Assembly: GCA_964017045.1 (NCBI GenBank) | Contig: OZ024794.1 | Span: forward strand, 20,091,617-20,155,616 | Reading direction: 5' to 3' | Origin: Omphiscola glabra | Taxonomy: Eukaryota; Mollusca; Gastropoda; Lymnaeidae | DNA: 64,000 nt | In this document: piece after piece, positions 24,038-36,162 of the stretch | Numbering within the stretch: position 1 is the first letter of the stretch | Layout: each line of letters starts with the position of its first letter | Translations under genes and position numbers: made by a program | The notes under the pieces: generated by a model | What the model was told of the DNA's origin: nothing | The model's database searches: none | The model's input: the letters and a program-made list of their open reading frames with translations, nothing else

Positions 24038-24797
24038 TGTATCTGATTTATTTGTATAGGTCATCCCCAAACACTTTCCAGTAATAAATATAATAGGGCA
24101 CATCATGGTCCATGCTCTTGTGTTAGACTTGCGTCAATGTAATCCTGGTGAAAGTCGGGTTTATCAGCTAGTTGGCATATATCATTGAAATATATCATTG
24201 TATGAAGCATAGTTAGAGACATTCTATGCCAGTTGTTGTTTTCCCCGCAGACAGATAAGAAAGATCATAAGAATTTATTTTAGTGCAATAAAAACTATCA
24301 TTAAAAACCTTCTGTGGCCCATTTGTTGGACTAGAAGAAGGACGAGAGGAAAAACCATATTTAGTAACAAAAGATTTATTTATATTACTTTCATTACTCG
24401 TTATGTCCTAAACTTTTACTCTGTGTACTTGAGGACTTTATGAGGATCCCCTACATATTCGTAATGTATGTATTTTAAGGATCCGCTGATTGGAGCTTCT
24501 TGTAGTTTGTTTTAATTGCTTATTTTATTTATTTATTTATTTTTTTCGTTTTTTTTTTTGGTTGGGTGGCGTATTTAAGATTCTACAAGCTTGTGATTTA
24601 TATAGAAGTAATTCGACAATTAAGAGTCGTATTATGTGCCACATTAAAACTAAGAATCATGGAACACTTAAAACAATATAAATCATAGTTGAAGCTGCTT
24701 CTACAATTTAGTTCACATGGAAAAAAATCTCAAAACTCTAATCAGTTTCATTATCTCTCCGTTGGTACGCTTGTGTTTACTTGGTCTACGTACTGAA

Positions 24798-24856
24798 ATG
24801 TGTGTATTTGGGGTGTTGGTGCTCTTCGCCAGCTTCACGTTTCTGTGTCAAGCCGA
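24798..24856 (+). CDS. Gene C exon 1: signal peptide
   Basis: It encodes MCVFGVLVLFASFTFLCQA with a strong hydrophobic core, donor GTGAGT, 59 nt, phase 2, the same as gene B exon 1. Gene C appears to be a B paralogue that is now broken (see 33300-33421), so expression is uncertain. Confidence 0.75.
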
Positions 24857-24990
24857 GTGAGTTGATTTCATTTCGTTAATTTACCATATAATTTGTGACT
24901 ATGTTAATATTTAATAAATCCCTTATTAATGTTATGATTTATTTTGATTTTGTTGGATTTTTAACATTATTTTGTTTAAGTAACAGCAGA

Positions 24991-25370
24991 GTAGCTAAAG
25001 GTAGTGGTGACAGCTTAGCTAGAGGAAGTGTCGACAGAGTAGCTAGAGGCAGTGGTGACAGAGTAGATAGAGGCTGTGGTGACAGAGTAGCTAGAGTTAG
25101 TGGTGACAGAGTAGTTAGAGGCAGTGGTGACGGAGTACCTAGAGGCAGTGGTTACAGAGTAGCTAGAGGCAGTGGTGACAGAGTAGCTAGAGGCAGTGGT
25201 GACAGAGTAGCTAGAGGCAGTGGTGACAGAGTAGCTAGAGGCAGTGGTGACAGAGTAGCTAAAGGCAGGGGTGACAGAGTAGCTAGAGGCAGTGGTGACA
25301 GAGTAGCTAAAGGCAGTGGTGACAGAGTAGCTAGAGGCAGTGGTGACAGAGTAGCTAGAGGTGGTGGTTT
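24991..25370. repeat. Minisatellite, 24-bp unit, about 15 copies
   Basis: Unit contains GTAGCTAGAGGCAGTGG and TGACAGA. Gene C intron 1. The 176-residue ORF is a repeat artefact. Confidence 0.95.
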
Positions 25371-25497
25371 CATTTTGTATCGGAAATGGCTTTGGATTCC
25401 TTTTGGAAAATTTAAAACAAAATAATCGTTTAAGCCTTCTAGAACTCGCACTGAAATGTTTTAGGAATATGTATAAGTTTCATTTCTTAATCTTTAT

Positions 25498-25926
25498 CTC
25501 AACTAGTATTAGACTATGCTCTCTCACCTAGTTAAGTCTATGCTCTCTGAGCTAGCATTAGACTGTGCTCTCTGACCTAGTATTAGACTGTACTCTCTGA
25601 CTTAGCATAAGACTATGTTTTATGACCTAGCATTAGACTATGCTCTCTGACCTAGTATTAGACTGTGCTCTCTGACCTAGCATTAGATTTATCTATCTGA
25701 CCTAGCATTAGACTTATCTCTCTGACCTAGAATTAGACATATCTATCTGACCTATCATAAGTCTATGCTCTCTGACCTAGCATTAGACTGTGCTCTCTGA
25801 CCTAGTATTAGGCTGTACTGTCTGACTTAGCAAAAGACTATGTTTTCAGACCTAGCATTAGATTATGCTCTCAGACCTAGTATTAGGCTGTACTCTCTGA
25901 CCTATCATAAGACTATGCTCTCTGAG
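25498..25926. repeat. Minisatellite, 25-bp unit, about 17 copies
   Basis: Unit contains GACCTAGCATTAGACT and CTCTCT. It directly abuts the next, unrelated array. Gene C intron 1. Confidence 0.93.
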
Positions 25927-26372
25927 AGAACTTCATAAAGCGTTGAGACAACTTCATACAACATTGAGACAACTTCATACAGCAATGAGACAACTTCATA
26001 CATCATTGAGACAACTTCATAAAGCGTTGAGACAACTTCATACAGCATTGACACAACTTCATACAGCATTGAGACAACTTCATAATCATTGAGACCACTT
26101 CATCTAGCATTGATACAACTTCATACAGCATTAATAGAACTTCATACAGCATTGAGAGAACTTCATACAGCATTGAAACAACTTCATACATCATTGAGAC
26201 AACGTCATACAGCATTGAGAGAACTTCATACAGCATTGAGACAAATTCACGCAGTATTGAGACAACTTCATACAGCATTAAGACAACTTCACACAGCATT
26301 GAGACAATTTCACACAGCATTGAGACAACTTCATACAGCATTGAGACAACTTCATAAAGCGTTGAGACAGCT
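25927..26372. repeat. Minisatellite, 21-bp unit, about 21 copies
   Basis: Unit contains GAGACAACTTCATACAGCAT. Gene C intron 1; begins where the 25-bp array ends. Confidence 0.95.
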
Positions 26373-27243
26373 CCAAACCGCAATCTGTACGAAACCGTCA
26401 ACAACTTTGTACCACACGTCAACATTTGTCAGTGAAATTTATTTAGATATTAATTTTTTCCTCAGATGTTCGGCTTCATGTAAACAGAACCGGGCAAATT
26501 TATGCAGCTCTTTTTTTTTTTTTTTTTTGTGTGTCACTCAAAAACACGAAAACGAATGCGGCGTAGCACTCTTCTCATTGTGAGATTGGAACAGCTTGTC
26601 CGTGTGACACGTGCTTTAGTAAAACCATTTTGTTTGACAAGGAAGGCTTCTTTTTCGATAACTAGACTTGTTGTGTTATTGTGTTCTTATGAAATTGACG
26701 TTTAGCATGATCAAGTTCTTTGCACAGCAGGTACAAATTAGGATTTTTTTTTTTTAAATAAGTTTTAAAATATAGATGAATAATTATGTTGTGTCAGCAG
26801 CCCGGCAGAATATATGTGCCCGGCAAAGATCGGAATGACGTCATCTTTTCTAGCCACGATTTATCTAAAATGATCAATGCATATTTTTTATATTGCAAAT
26901 TGACCAGGGGGAAAAAAGTCATTCTTTAGCAAACATTTGCCATCATGTCTCCGCCTGACGTTCTGCACCACACCAATGCGTGAATAGAAAGATATCAGGT
27001 GCTTTTGTAAACACTCAAACTTATCAATTGTAAATTTATCTGTTTTATTTGCACCGGCAAAAAGAAAAACAAAAAAAAAAGCAGCTGTATTTATAAATAT
27101 CTTTTTTTAGCTGAGTCTCATATTGTTATTTAATAAGGTTTAAGCGAACTTTACTTTTTTTATAATGAAATATAAATAGCTAAATTCTTTATTCACTTCC
27201 AAACATAATAGCTATTAAAACTTTTTTTTTTTCAACTGTGAAG
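26373..27243. other. Remainder of gene C intron 1
   Basis: AT-rich, with an 18-T tract near 26511-26528 and long T runs near 27225. No exon is convincing; a CSASCKQNR reading after 26465 has no usable donor. Confidence 0.4.
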
Positions 27244-27284
27244 TGATTCAACAAGTGTAGCAGTACGGGGAGTGTCCATTGAAA
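27244..27284 (+). CDS. Gene C exon 2: 41-nt linker exon
   Basis: Acceptor TTCAACTGTGAAG, donor GTGAGT. It encodes DSTSVAVRGVSIE with split codons, matching the 41-nt length and phases of gene B exon 2. The acceptor is weaker than in B. Confidence 0.65.
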
Positions 27285-27970
27285 GTGAGTCGATTTCTTC
27301 TAACTTATTTAACAACAAGCGCCATTGGGGCAGTCTCATTCAAGTACGATTTCGGGTGGGTGGTGGTGAAAAGCAGGCATTTATGAGAGATAATATACTA
27401 GAGACTGGGTTCAAAGTATATCCTGAATATGTAAGTGTAACAGCTCAAATATTAACACGATGAACTGTTTGGTATAATGTATTGTTTTCCACAATTTAAG
27501 TGATTGACAGGAAGTTAGATTTAGTATGCAGACCTGTTTACTCTTACGATTTTGGCGTACAATGTACGGTTTTGAGGTGTATACATTATATATATACTGT
27601 ATGTTTATTTTTTACTATTAAGATAATGTGTTGAATGATGCTGTGATGATATTGTACGATTTTAAGAGTTTGATGGTAAACAGGTCTGAATATGTCATGC
27701 GCGGAAGTACGAAAAGACAGCAGTATCATTGAAGTATGAATAAGATTCAAAAGGAGATAGGCGCTCGTCGTACATCTCATAGCATCGGGTTATGTATCCA
27801 ACAGATCTGAGTGAATTCTGTACGTGAAGTAATAAGGCAATGACATTTACGTTTTCTAAAAGTTTCATTAGACATATTATATATTGTGTGAAAATTCAGT
27901 CAATAAATGTATCGTGATGCATTTCGTTTAATCTAGTTACTATTAATTTCATTTGTATGCATAAAAACAG

Positions 27971-28043
27971 ATTGTCCCACCCCACCCAAAATAGAGCATG
28001 GAAACGTTGACTTTGAATACGGTGGTGAAATACAGTTGTATAT
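27971..28043 (+). CDS. Gene C exon 3: first half of a sushi domain
   Basis: Acceptor ATAAAAACAG, donor GTGAGT, 73 nt. It encodes CPTPPKIEHGNVDFEYGG then EIQLY. The second cysteine of the six-cysteine pattern is phenylalanine here (VDF instead of VDC), so its partner would be unpaired. This fits relaxed constraint. Confidence 0.75.
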
Positions 28044-29720
28044 GTGAGTACATGAACTTAAAAGTAGCTCATAAGTTAAGTAGAATTAGTGTTTTTCATT
28101 TCCTTCGTTATGCTCAGTTAACACGATCAAATTTTCGATCATACATTTGATGCGATTTTAGTATGAAACCTTGTCACAACTTTCAAATTACTATTTGATC
28201 AGATTTTCATTATTTTTAGTTAAAAATAATAAATAAACATATGCACAAAATAGTGCGTTGATATAAAAAATTTGACGCAAATTTGACGACAATTTGATCG
28301 TGTGAACTGAGCATTAGTGTTGACATATTTTTGTTCTAGGATATGAGATTACTATGACTTAGTCCTCCCAACCCCTTCCACCCTACACCTTTACCTTTTA
28401 GGCCTAGAGGTGAAGACTACACCCTTCGGTGCCACAAACTAAGATCAGAAGCATTCTAGAAGCCCCTGGCCTTACTTAAATTAGTATTGCAGCCATTTCG
28501 GGGCCCTTCTTTGGTCGCCGGTAAATAAGAGAGTAGACAGAAGACACTGCCAGACTACACCATATGGGACTGAGTGCACTGACAGACTACACAACATCAG
28601 ACTGAAGGCTGACGGTGGGTGTCGATGTGAGCGACCATGCTTAATATCAACCTACAAGTTTTCTTTACGATTATACAGTACCAATATTTGCTATTGAATA
28701 ATAGAGGCTTGTTTTTTGTCTCAACGTTATTGTATTTTATAGGAGAAATAGTCTTTTAAGATTTTTTTTTTCTTTCATTTCACTGGGTTTGGTACAGTTT
28801 TTCTTTCTTTTGTATTTACTTAAATCTTTGTTTTATTTTGTTCCTTGTTACGTAAAGATTCATACAAAAATAAAATGAGCCTTTTTTTAAAGAAAAAAAA
28901 ATTGTCTTACCTTTAAATCAGAGCGTGACTAAATAGGTTTTATAGGAAGATTTAGATATCCAACAGCCAGGTTCTTAAGTGGCAAAAGATGTGAAAATAG
29001 AATACTAACTGAGGTTTAGTTGAGACTATACAAACGGGAATCCGTTTCTATATTATTGATTTGGTTTCTATTTTTCTCTCGTTTACACGTTCGACTATTT
29101 CAATCAATTGATTGTTGTTCATCGTGTCTGCTTCGTTTAGTGGACAGAGGTCTGTAGGTTTTTTTGGGTATGGTTTGTTCGTAAGAGGTCCTTAAGGGAC
29201 GGGGACATACGGTAATAAAGCTACTTTTGTCGATAGTTTTAAGTTTACAATTTAAATACTCAAAAGTAGAAAGTTAAAATAAAATTATATTTTTTTAAAC
29301 ACATTTTTTTTAAAATGACTTTCTAACAAAGACAAATTAAATGTACAGAAAATAATTTAAATTTTCCTACAATGCATTACGCAGAGAAAGTCAGTGCAGA
29401 TATATTTTCAAAATTTTTTTTTTAAAAAAAGAAAAACATAATTTTTAAGTTTCGTCTACATTCCATTCGAATTATTTTGGCTGAATAGCGTGTTCATCTC
29501 CACTTCTGCACACTCTTTTTTTGGTTACATAGACTGGCCAGTGTTTATTACGATCAAAGTTGCGAGAGAGTGCGTTCAATGTTTGAAAGTCTATTTTCAA
29601 CACTGTGGTCATATAATTACGTCAATGAACTTGCGATTGTTCATGAGGAGGCAAGCGTTTAGTTTCAAATGTTCAGATGAGCATCGATGATGCTTTCTTC
29701 CTCAACAACAACAAAAGGAG
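28044..29720. other. Gene C intron 3, left part
   Basis: AT-rich intron sequence with T-rich tracts (28760-28900, 29290-29430). A more GC-rich block at about 28330-28620 is not recognised. No exon found. Confidence 0.4.
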
Positions 29721-29723
29721 CGT

Positions 29724-30108
29724 CCAGATGTAGTGGCTTCTAAAAGACAAACGGCCAGATATACGCTGTGGTGTAACAACGGCTTGGCATTGGGGCAGTT
29801 GCCAAGGGCGCAGACCTGCGCCAGTTCAAAAGGTCGCCGCTAAATCTCTAATTTTTTAAATTTTTATTTAAATATCAAGGGCGCCAAAAATAAATTAGCC
29901 AAGGGCGTCAAAAACCCAGTTACGCCTCTGGATATACGGGCTTCTAAAAGTTAGATTGACTGATATAGTGGCTTCTAAAATACAGACGACCAGATATAGT
30001 AGCTTCTAAAAGTTAGAAGGACTGATATAGTGGCTTCTAAGAGACAGACAGCCAGATATAGGGGCTTCTAAAAGTTAGATGGACTGATATAGTAGCTTCT
30101 CAAAGACA
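29724..30108. repeat. Minisatellite, 31-bp unit in two alternating forms, interrupted by a MITE
   Basis: Units share GATATAGTGGCTTCTAAAAG; alternating tails read TTAGATGGACT or ACAGACGACCA, giving a 62-bp higher-order period. The MITE at 29766-29930 splits one unit. Confidence 0.88.
29766..29930. mobile_element. hAT-type MITE inserted inside a minisatellite
   Basis: It is related to 23898-24037. Target duplications GATATACG at 29758-29765 and 29931-29938 are perfect and belong to the minisatellite unit. The left terminal repeat has decayed (CTGTGGTGTA); the right (TACGCCTCTG) is intact. Confidence 0.88.
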
Positions 30109-30611
30109 GAGAGGGTCAGGGGCAAATATTGAACAAAGAAATGTTCTACTAATTTAAGCGCTAATCGTTATAGTCAGTTCTATATTAATATGATAACAGG
30201 GCGATGATAAATTAATTATTTACAGTGCGCTTTTTCAACCCAAAAGAAAAGTGGGGGTGGGGGCAACATTTGTCTAATCGATTTAATTGAAAAGGAAAAA
30301 AAATAAATTTACTAATAATGTTTAGTGGGTATCAATTCTTAAATTTCAACTCCAGAATAAAATTGATTCTGTTACAAATTAAATTTGTGATGATCGTTCA
30401 TACCGATTGCTATATCTTGAGCATTCAAAATAATCTATAGGATGGTTGTTTTTTTCATATAGTTTTTTTTTCCTTTTTTTTTTTGGGGTGGGGGGGGATG
30501 GTGTGAATTCTTACATAGTTTACCAGCCGGTTTCTTTCAAGTTGTGCAGGTTTTAACCAGTGGGAGGGAGCTTCCAAAATTGCCAACAACTTGTTGACAT
30601 AAATCATGGAC

Positions 30612-31545
30612 AGTTCTAAGAACTTATGCCTTTGTGGGCTTAATCTAAGAACTTATATGGTTGTGAGCTTAATCTAAGAACTTATGCCGTTGTGAACTTA
30701 ATCTAAGAACGTATGCCATTGTGAGCTTAATCTAAGAATTTATACGGTTGTGAGCTAAATCTAAGAACTTATACGGTTGTGAGCTTAATCTAAGAACTTA
30801 TGCCGTTGTGAACTTAATCTAAGAACTTATGCAGTTGTGAGTTTAATCTAAGAACTTATGCCGGTGTGAACTTAATCTAAGAACGTATGCCGTTGTGAGC
30901 TTAATCTAAGAACTTATGCCGTGTGAACTTAATCTAAGAACGTATGCGGTTGTCAGCTTAATCTAAGAACGTATGCCGGTGTGAACTTAATCTAAGAACG
31001 TATGCCGTTGTGAGCTTAATCTAAGAACTTATGCCGTTGTGAACTTAATCTAAGCACTTATGCCGTTGTGAGCTTAATCTAAGAAATTATGCCGTTGTGA
31101 ACTTAATCTAAGAACTTATGGCGTTGTGAACTTAATCTAAGAACTTATGCCGTTGTGAACTTAATCTAAGAACTTATTCCGTTGTGAGCTTAATCTAAGA
31201 ACTTACGTCGTTGTGAACTTAATCTAAGAACTTATGCCGTTGTGAGCTTAATCTAAGAGCGTATGCCGTTGTGAGCTTTATCTAAGATCTTATGCCGTTG
31301 TGAACTTACTCTAAGAACTTATGCCGTTGTGAGCTTAATCTGAGAGCTTATGCCGTTGTGAGCTTAATCTAAGAACTTACGCCGTTGTGAACTTAATCTA
31401 AGAAAGTATGACGTTGTGAGCTTAATCTAAGAGCTTATGCCGTTGTGAGCTTAATCTAAGATCTTATGCCGTGTGAACTTACTCTAAGAACTTATGCCGT
31501 TGTGAACTTAATCTAAGAACTTATGCCGTTGTGAGCTTAATCTAA
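30612..31545. repeat. Minisatellite, 29-bp unit, about 32 copies
   Basis: Unit contains CTTAATCTAAGAACTTATG and CCGTTGTGA. Gene C intron 3. Units differ at G/A in GTGAGC/GTGAAC with irregular alternation. Confidence 0.96.
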
Positions 31546-31821
31546 TAAATGGAAACACTTTTTTTAACGTTTATTTATTATTTAACTTTCCATGGCGCTG
31601 ATGCCAGTGCCATTCATTAATATAGGGTCTAATAACGTTTTAGAGGCAGCCTATATGGTTTTCTTTTCTCCACCGCATACTTACAAACAAAAGCCATCTA
31701 ATAACTGGAGTAACCACGTCTTTTTCAAACATGGGCAGAAGTAGATGGCGCAACCGTTGGAAAACAGTTGTTGCGAACCAGTGAAAGCGCACTGAACACA
31801 CCATCCAATTATAGACATAGT

Positions 31822-32512
31822 TCAGCATATCATCATCATCATCATCACGTCCCGTAGTCCTTCGACCGTTGGGGCGCCACAGATGACATGTACACTATTC
31901 GTCTCCATTCCTCTCGGTCTTCTGCCCTGCGCATAGCATCGCCTAGTTGTAATCCAGTCCATTCTTTGATATTATCTTCCCATCTTTTTCTTTGTCTTCC
32001 TCTTCTTCTCCCTCCTCCAGTAGTGCCCTGCAAGATCTCTTTGGCGAGCCCTTGTTTTCTGGTCACGTGGCCATACCACTCAAGTTTGCGCTTTTTAACA
32101 GACGTCAGGAGCTCATCGTATTGCCCAATTGCCTGACGTATCCTTTCTTTTATTTGCTCATTGGTGATGTGGTCTCTATAGCAGACGCCAAAAATGCCTC
32201 TGTAACATCTCATCTCCATCGCCTTTATTTTCATTTCAAGTTCTGCCGTTAATGTCCAGGACTCACAGGCATATCAGAAAAATGGAGAGGATTAATGAGC
32301 GCATCAGCCTGATTTTGGTGCTGGGGGCTATATTTTTGTCGTTCCATATTTTCTTGAGCCTCTTTAGTGCTGTCGTGGTCTGCGCAATCCTGGCCATTAA
32401 TTCGGGCCTGGAGCCTTGTTCTGATACTATTGCTCCGAGGTACTTGAAGCTGCCAACTGTCTCTAATCTTTCCTCTCCGACCTTAATGTCAGCATATAGC
32501 GGCACATAAAAA
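31822..32512 (-). pseudogene. Non-LTR retrotransposon reverse-transcriptase C-terminal fragment
   Basis: Read on the - strand: DIKVGEERLETVGSFKYLGA, then LKRLKKIWNDKNIAPSTKIR, then after a one-base insertion near 32268, ESWTLTAELEMKIKAMEMRC, EWYGHVTRKQG and RQRKRWEDNIKEW. These are the thumb and C-terminal tail motifs of LINE polymerases. The 5' part (catalytic core and endonuclease) is missing. The 3' end finishes in a (TGA)n microsatellite (31826-31847). It is in antisense orientation within gene C intron 3. Confidence 0.92.
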
Positions 32513-33299
32513 AATTTACCGTGATAATTAAAACATTAAAAGTTAAACCGGTTGTAGTGTTTTTTTCACATGGTCCGGGTACTTTGAGACAACACCCGTG
32601 GGATCCAGGAGTTGTTTTTTTTTTAAAAGTTAACTTTTTATTTTCTATAATATGCAACGCAATCTATTTAGTAGTAAGAGTACATTGCCTTTGTCAACCG
32701 TTTGTGTCAAGAAATAACCCAGGCAGTTGTTGGATCCCGGAATAGATATGACGTTGTACAAAAACCCATCGACAGAGAAGATGCTGTCGTTCATTGTATA
32801 ACAAAGGCTTAAGAAGCAACTGTCGCAGTATAAAGAAAATAGCAATACCTTCCTCTACCAGGCTACGGAAAAGCTTCACAGGTGCACACATGCCCGAAGT
32901 GAAAGGTCGGCTCATGACCCAGTTAGGTGTGTTGTCCAGCCCCAGAAAAAAAGATGTCAAATTATAAAGAAAAGTAAATCAACATATTTACCGGAGTTCA
33001 GACGTCACGCATGCAGCTCGTTGTGTGACATCCTTTTTTTCACTCACTACTATAAAACATTTGGAGTTTGGGGGATGCGGTTTTGAAGAGGAAGCAGGGT
33101 GCACCACAACCAAATTATACATAAAAGATATTAGACAACCGAAAAATGTTTTGGACCACCCTGCATATGGGACCCAAATAAGTTGCAACCACCGAAATTA
33201 ATGCAGAATGTTCACAGCACGGACTTTCAAGTATTATTTTACATTAACTTTGATTTTATTTATTTCAACATGCATCAAATCATGTGTGCTTAATTACAT

Positions 33300-33421
33300 A
33301 ATCTGTACATTCACCTGCAACGCCGGTTACAAATTTGACCACACTAAATATAAAGATATTCTTTTTCTCTGTGATGTGAGTGAAGGATTTTTTGACAAAG
33401 TGTAGCCCGACAATTGCATCC
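33300..33421 (+). pseudogene. Gene C exon 4 relic: sushi second half with stop and lost acceptor
   Basis: The frame ICTFTCNAGYKFDHTKYKD ... GFFDKV-stop-PDNC aligns to exons 1442-1563 and 13685-13806 over exactly 122 nt. The acceptor is ATTACAT instead of ATTACAG, and TAG at 33403-33405 replaces the conserved glutamate codon. The GTAAGT donor survives. No EGF exon follows within the window, so gene C appears dead or severely shortened. Confidence 0.85.
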
Positions 33422-33955
33422 GTAAGTATTGTAACCATAAAAATGGAAACCAAAAGCTGATTGAAAATGTTTATTAGACGGAAACTTTGTCCATAAACAA
33501 GGATAAGGATGGTTAATTAATAACTATTTATGGCTTTTCAAAGAAAGATTTTAATCTTTATATATCTGTTGTTATTTTATTTTGGGACACATTGATGAGA
33601 TGACAAATTTTACGCCTACTTCTAACCAGTTCTGCCTGAGTGATGTACCTCAGACATTAAAATAAATGGATTTACAGCGACGTCGTAGGCAGGACGGGGC
33701 ATTTTTGGGCAGTGTTTTTTTTCCGTGGAAAGGGGGGTGGAGGCTTGAAAATATTTGATCGCCCTGGGCGCGTACAATCCTAGCCCCGCAATTGTGGATG
33801 TATGCTCTGCTTAAAATCTCGCTAACAAAATTGTTAAAAGAAAACAATCTTAAAGTTGCAAAAATGTCATCCTCCTTAACAAATAACAAGTAAATTATGA
33901 TTGTTTCTTCTCGAGAAAAACAATCATTTATATTGGTATTTTATGTATGAACATT
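33422..33955. other. Intergenic sequence downstream of gene C
   Basis: Mostly unrecognised. The 33670-33800 block (GCCCTGGGCGCGTAC, CCTAGCCCCGC) resembles fragments of the R2-type interspersed repeats. Confidence 0.35.
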
Positions 33956-34144
33956 ATCTCCATTTCGACACTTGGGAGTCGTCCATGACAACTATAATCA
34001 TCAGATTTGTGTTAGTTCTGTCTGTGGGTGAGAAGAGGCCGATTCTGGCACGAAGTTATCGTGTGCAGTATGTGCATGGGAATGATGGGGCATCTCCGGG
34101 AGCAGTGACAGACAGGGCCTTCCTGGCATGTCTCTTGCGCTCTG

Positions 34145-34369
34145 CAGCCGCTGTTCTGCCAACTTCATGTTGCACGGAGCTCCTGTCTCCAGCCGCTGTT
34201 CTGCCAACTTCATGTTGCATGGAGCTCCTGTCTCCAGCCGCTGTTCTGCCAACTTCATGTTGCATGGAGCTCCTGTCTCCAGCCGCTGTTCTGCCAACTT
34301 CATGTTGCATGGAGCTCCTGTGTACAGCCGCTGTTCTGCCAACTTCATGCTGCATGGAGCTCCTGTGTA
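34145..34369. repeat. Minisatellite, 45-bp unit, 5 copies, inside a LINE frame
   Basis: Exactly 225 bp, unit containing CAGCCGCTGTTCTGCCAAC. The unit preserves the LINE frame (15 residues). All five copies are nearly identical. Confidence 0.96.
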
Positions 34370-34606
34370 AAGTGGAACGCTATGATGTTCGATCCTTTGC
34401 TCTTTCCTCCCACGTGTCTGGATTTATGTCGAACGCTTTCAGTGAGGCTTTTAGGTTGTCTTTAAAACATTTCTTCTGCCTGCCAGCAGACAGCTTTCCT
34501 TGTTTGAGCTCACCATAGAAAATTCTTTTGGGCAGACGGTTGTCTGACATTCTAACAAAATGTTGCGCCAAGAGAAGCTGGGACTTCATTTAAATGGTAA
34601 AAAGGC

Positions 34607-34906
34607 TGGGGAGACCTACCTGTGTGAGAACCTCAGTGTCTGGGACTCTGACCTGATGGGGAGACCTGCCTGTGTGAGAACCTCAGGGTCTGGCACTCTG
34701 ACCTGCCCGGGAGACCTGCCTGTGTGAGAACCTCAGGGTCTGGCACTCTGACCTGCTGGGGAGACCTGCCTGTGTGAGAACCTCAGGGTCTGGGACTCTG
34801 ACCTGATGGGGAGACCTGCCTGTGTGAGAACCTCAGGGTCTGGCACTCTGACCTGCTGGGGAGACCTGCCTGTGTGAGAACCTCGGGGTCTGGCACTCTG
34901 ACCTGC
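34607..34906. repeat. Minisatellite, 50-bp unit, 6 copies, inside a LINE frame
   Basis: Exactly 300 bp, unit containing GGGGAGACCTGCCTGTGTG. Each copy shifts the LINE frame, since 50 is not a multiple of three. Confidence 0.96.
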
Positions 34907-35444
34907 AATTTATTGTTGAGGATTTTTCTCCAGGTGCTAAGGTGTTATTGGACCGCTGGAGATAAAAAAAGTGAACATGCAATATAACCACACAACCACT
35001 GGTGTGGAACACATGCCACATTTAACAAGACAAGCACTAGCGGGGAACACTAATGAAATCTGAAGCTGAATTATGGGGTCTCGGCCAACCCAGATACTTG
35101 AATAATTTCAACAGACTCCGGTGCTGTAGATTGAAACTGAAATTTTTTGTTAAAAAAACAGAAATTTTACAGCAGCAGCACTAAACACTACTTTTATTGA
35201 ATTGTAAAAAAAAATAATAAGTTAGCCAAATGACCTCAGCGAGAGAAAAGGAAATGAGATAGGAAAATTATCAATTTAAAATCGAGTACCATATGTCTTA
35301 GGGGACAACAAAAAAATGGTGGACTTGAAACTAGGTCATTGCTGCGATAACGGTCAAATGACAATAGACTTGAGATTTTGTAGCTCAAAGGTTTCCTTAA
35401 GTTCTGACCACAGAAACACCACATGCGACATTCCTATGAGTATG

Positions 35445-35590
35445 GTTCTTGCAGGTACTAACAGAGTATGGTTCTGGCAGGTACCAACAGAGTATGGTTC
35501 TGGCAGGTACCAACAGAGTCTGGTTCTTGCCGATACTAACATAGTATGGTTCTGGCAGGTACTAACAGAGTCTGGTTCTTGCAGGTACTT
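35445..35590. repeat. Minisatellite, 26-bp unit, about 6 copies
   Basis: Unit contains GAGTATGGTTCTGGCAGGTA. Sequence on both sides (34960-35440 and 35590-36160) holds nothing I recognise. Confidence 0.93.
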
Positions 35591-36162
35591 AATCTATATG
35601 ATGTAAGCTAAGTTAAACCTTAACATGCAGTTCCTTGAATAAGCGACTGACACAAAGCGCTCCGCGTCCTGATCCTGCCTAACAACAACAACGGCCTTTG
35701 ACACACGAGGTGACATCTCAGCACACAAGATATATTTATTGATATAATCCTCGAATTATAATCCGAAAACCCAATTTCATAGTAATTAATTCATTCTGTT
35801 TAATTCGTATGTAACAAAATTGACATCAGGGGGTTTAACACACGAAGGTTCTCATCTTTCACGATGTAAATGTCAGCGGGAAGAGAGCTCCAGACTTCTC
35901 GAGGTTAGGGAAAAAAATCAATACTCGACTCGGACCTGGCATACATTGTTTGTTTTTTTTATGACAGAATAGCTGAAGATATTTCAACCATCTTGTAACA
36001 ATGGTGTATTTTTTCCCACTTTCGTCAAATGTCAAGGGAAGACAACTCTTGTGCGACTGCAAATCCAGATTTACTAGTTAAAATATTCCCTTAAATTTTA
36101 TTTTTATTTTGTTATCTGGTTGATTCACTTTTGAATCGTGTTAACTTTTGTACCTTTTGATG

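Larger units (their letters stand above)
33960..34960 (-). pseudogene. LINE C-terminal fragment containing two internal minisatellites
   Basis: Read on the - strand from the right: HLSTWRKILNNKLQVRVPDP, then a 50-bp tandem array encoding the VRVPDPEVLTQAGLP segment, then VRMSDNRLPKRIFYGEL and FKDNLKASLKAFDINPDTWE, then a 45-bp array encoding MQHEVGRTAAGDRSS, then AAERKRHARKA, PCTYCTR and LRARIGLFSP. This is the conserved C-terminus of a non-LTR family, including its CxxC terminal motif. Stops and frameshifts make it non-functional. Confidence 0.88.

Noticed and set aside
26465..26515. Exon reading CSASCKQNR in gene C intron 1
   Set aside because: It has an acceptor but runs into a poly-T tract without a donor; the 41-nt exon at 27244 fits length and phase exactly.
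30612..31545. CRISPR-like array
   Set aside because: Units are contiguous and degenerate without unique spacers, and the sequence is eukaryotic.
33901..34518. 205-codon + strand ORF with cysteine-rich repeats (LPTSCCMELL)
   Set aside because: It is antisense to a LINE fragment with an internal 45-bp array; the - strand carries the conserved motifs.
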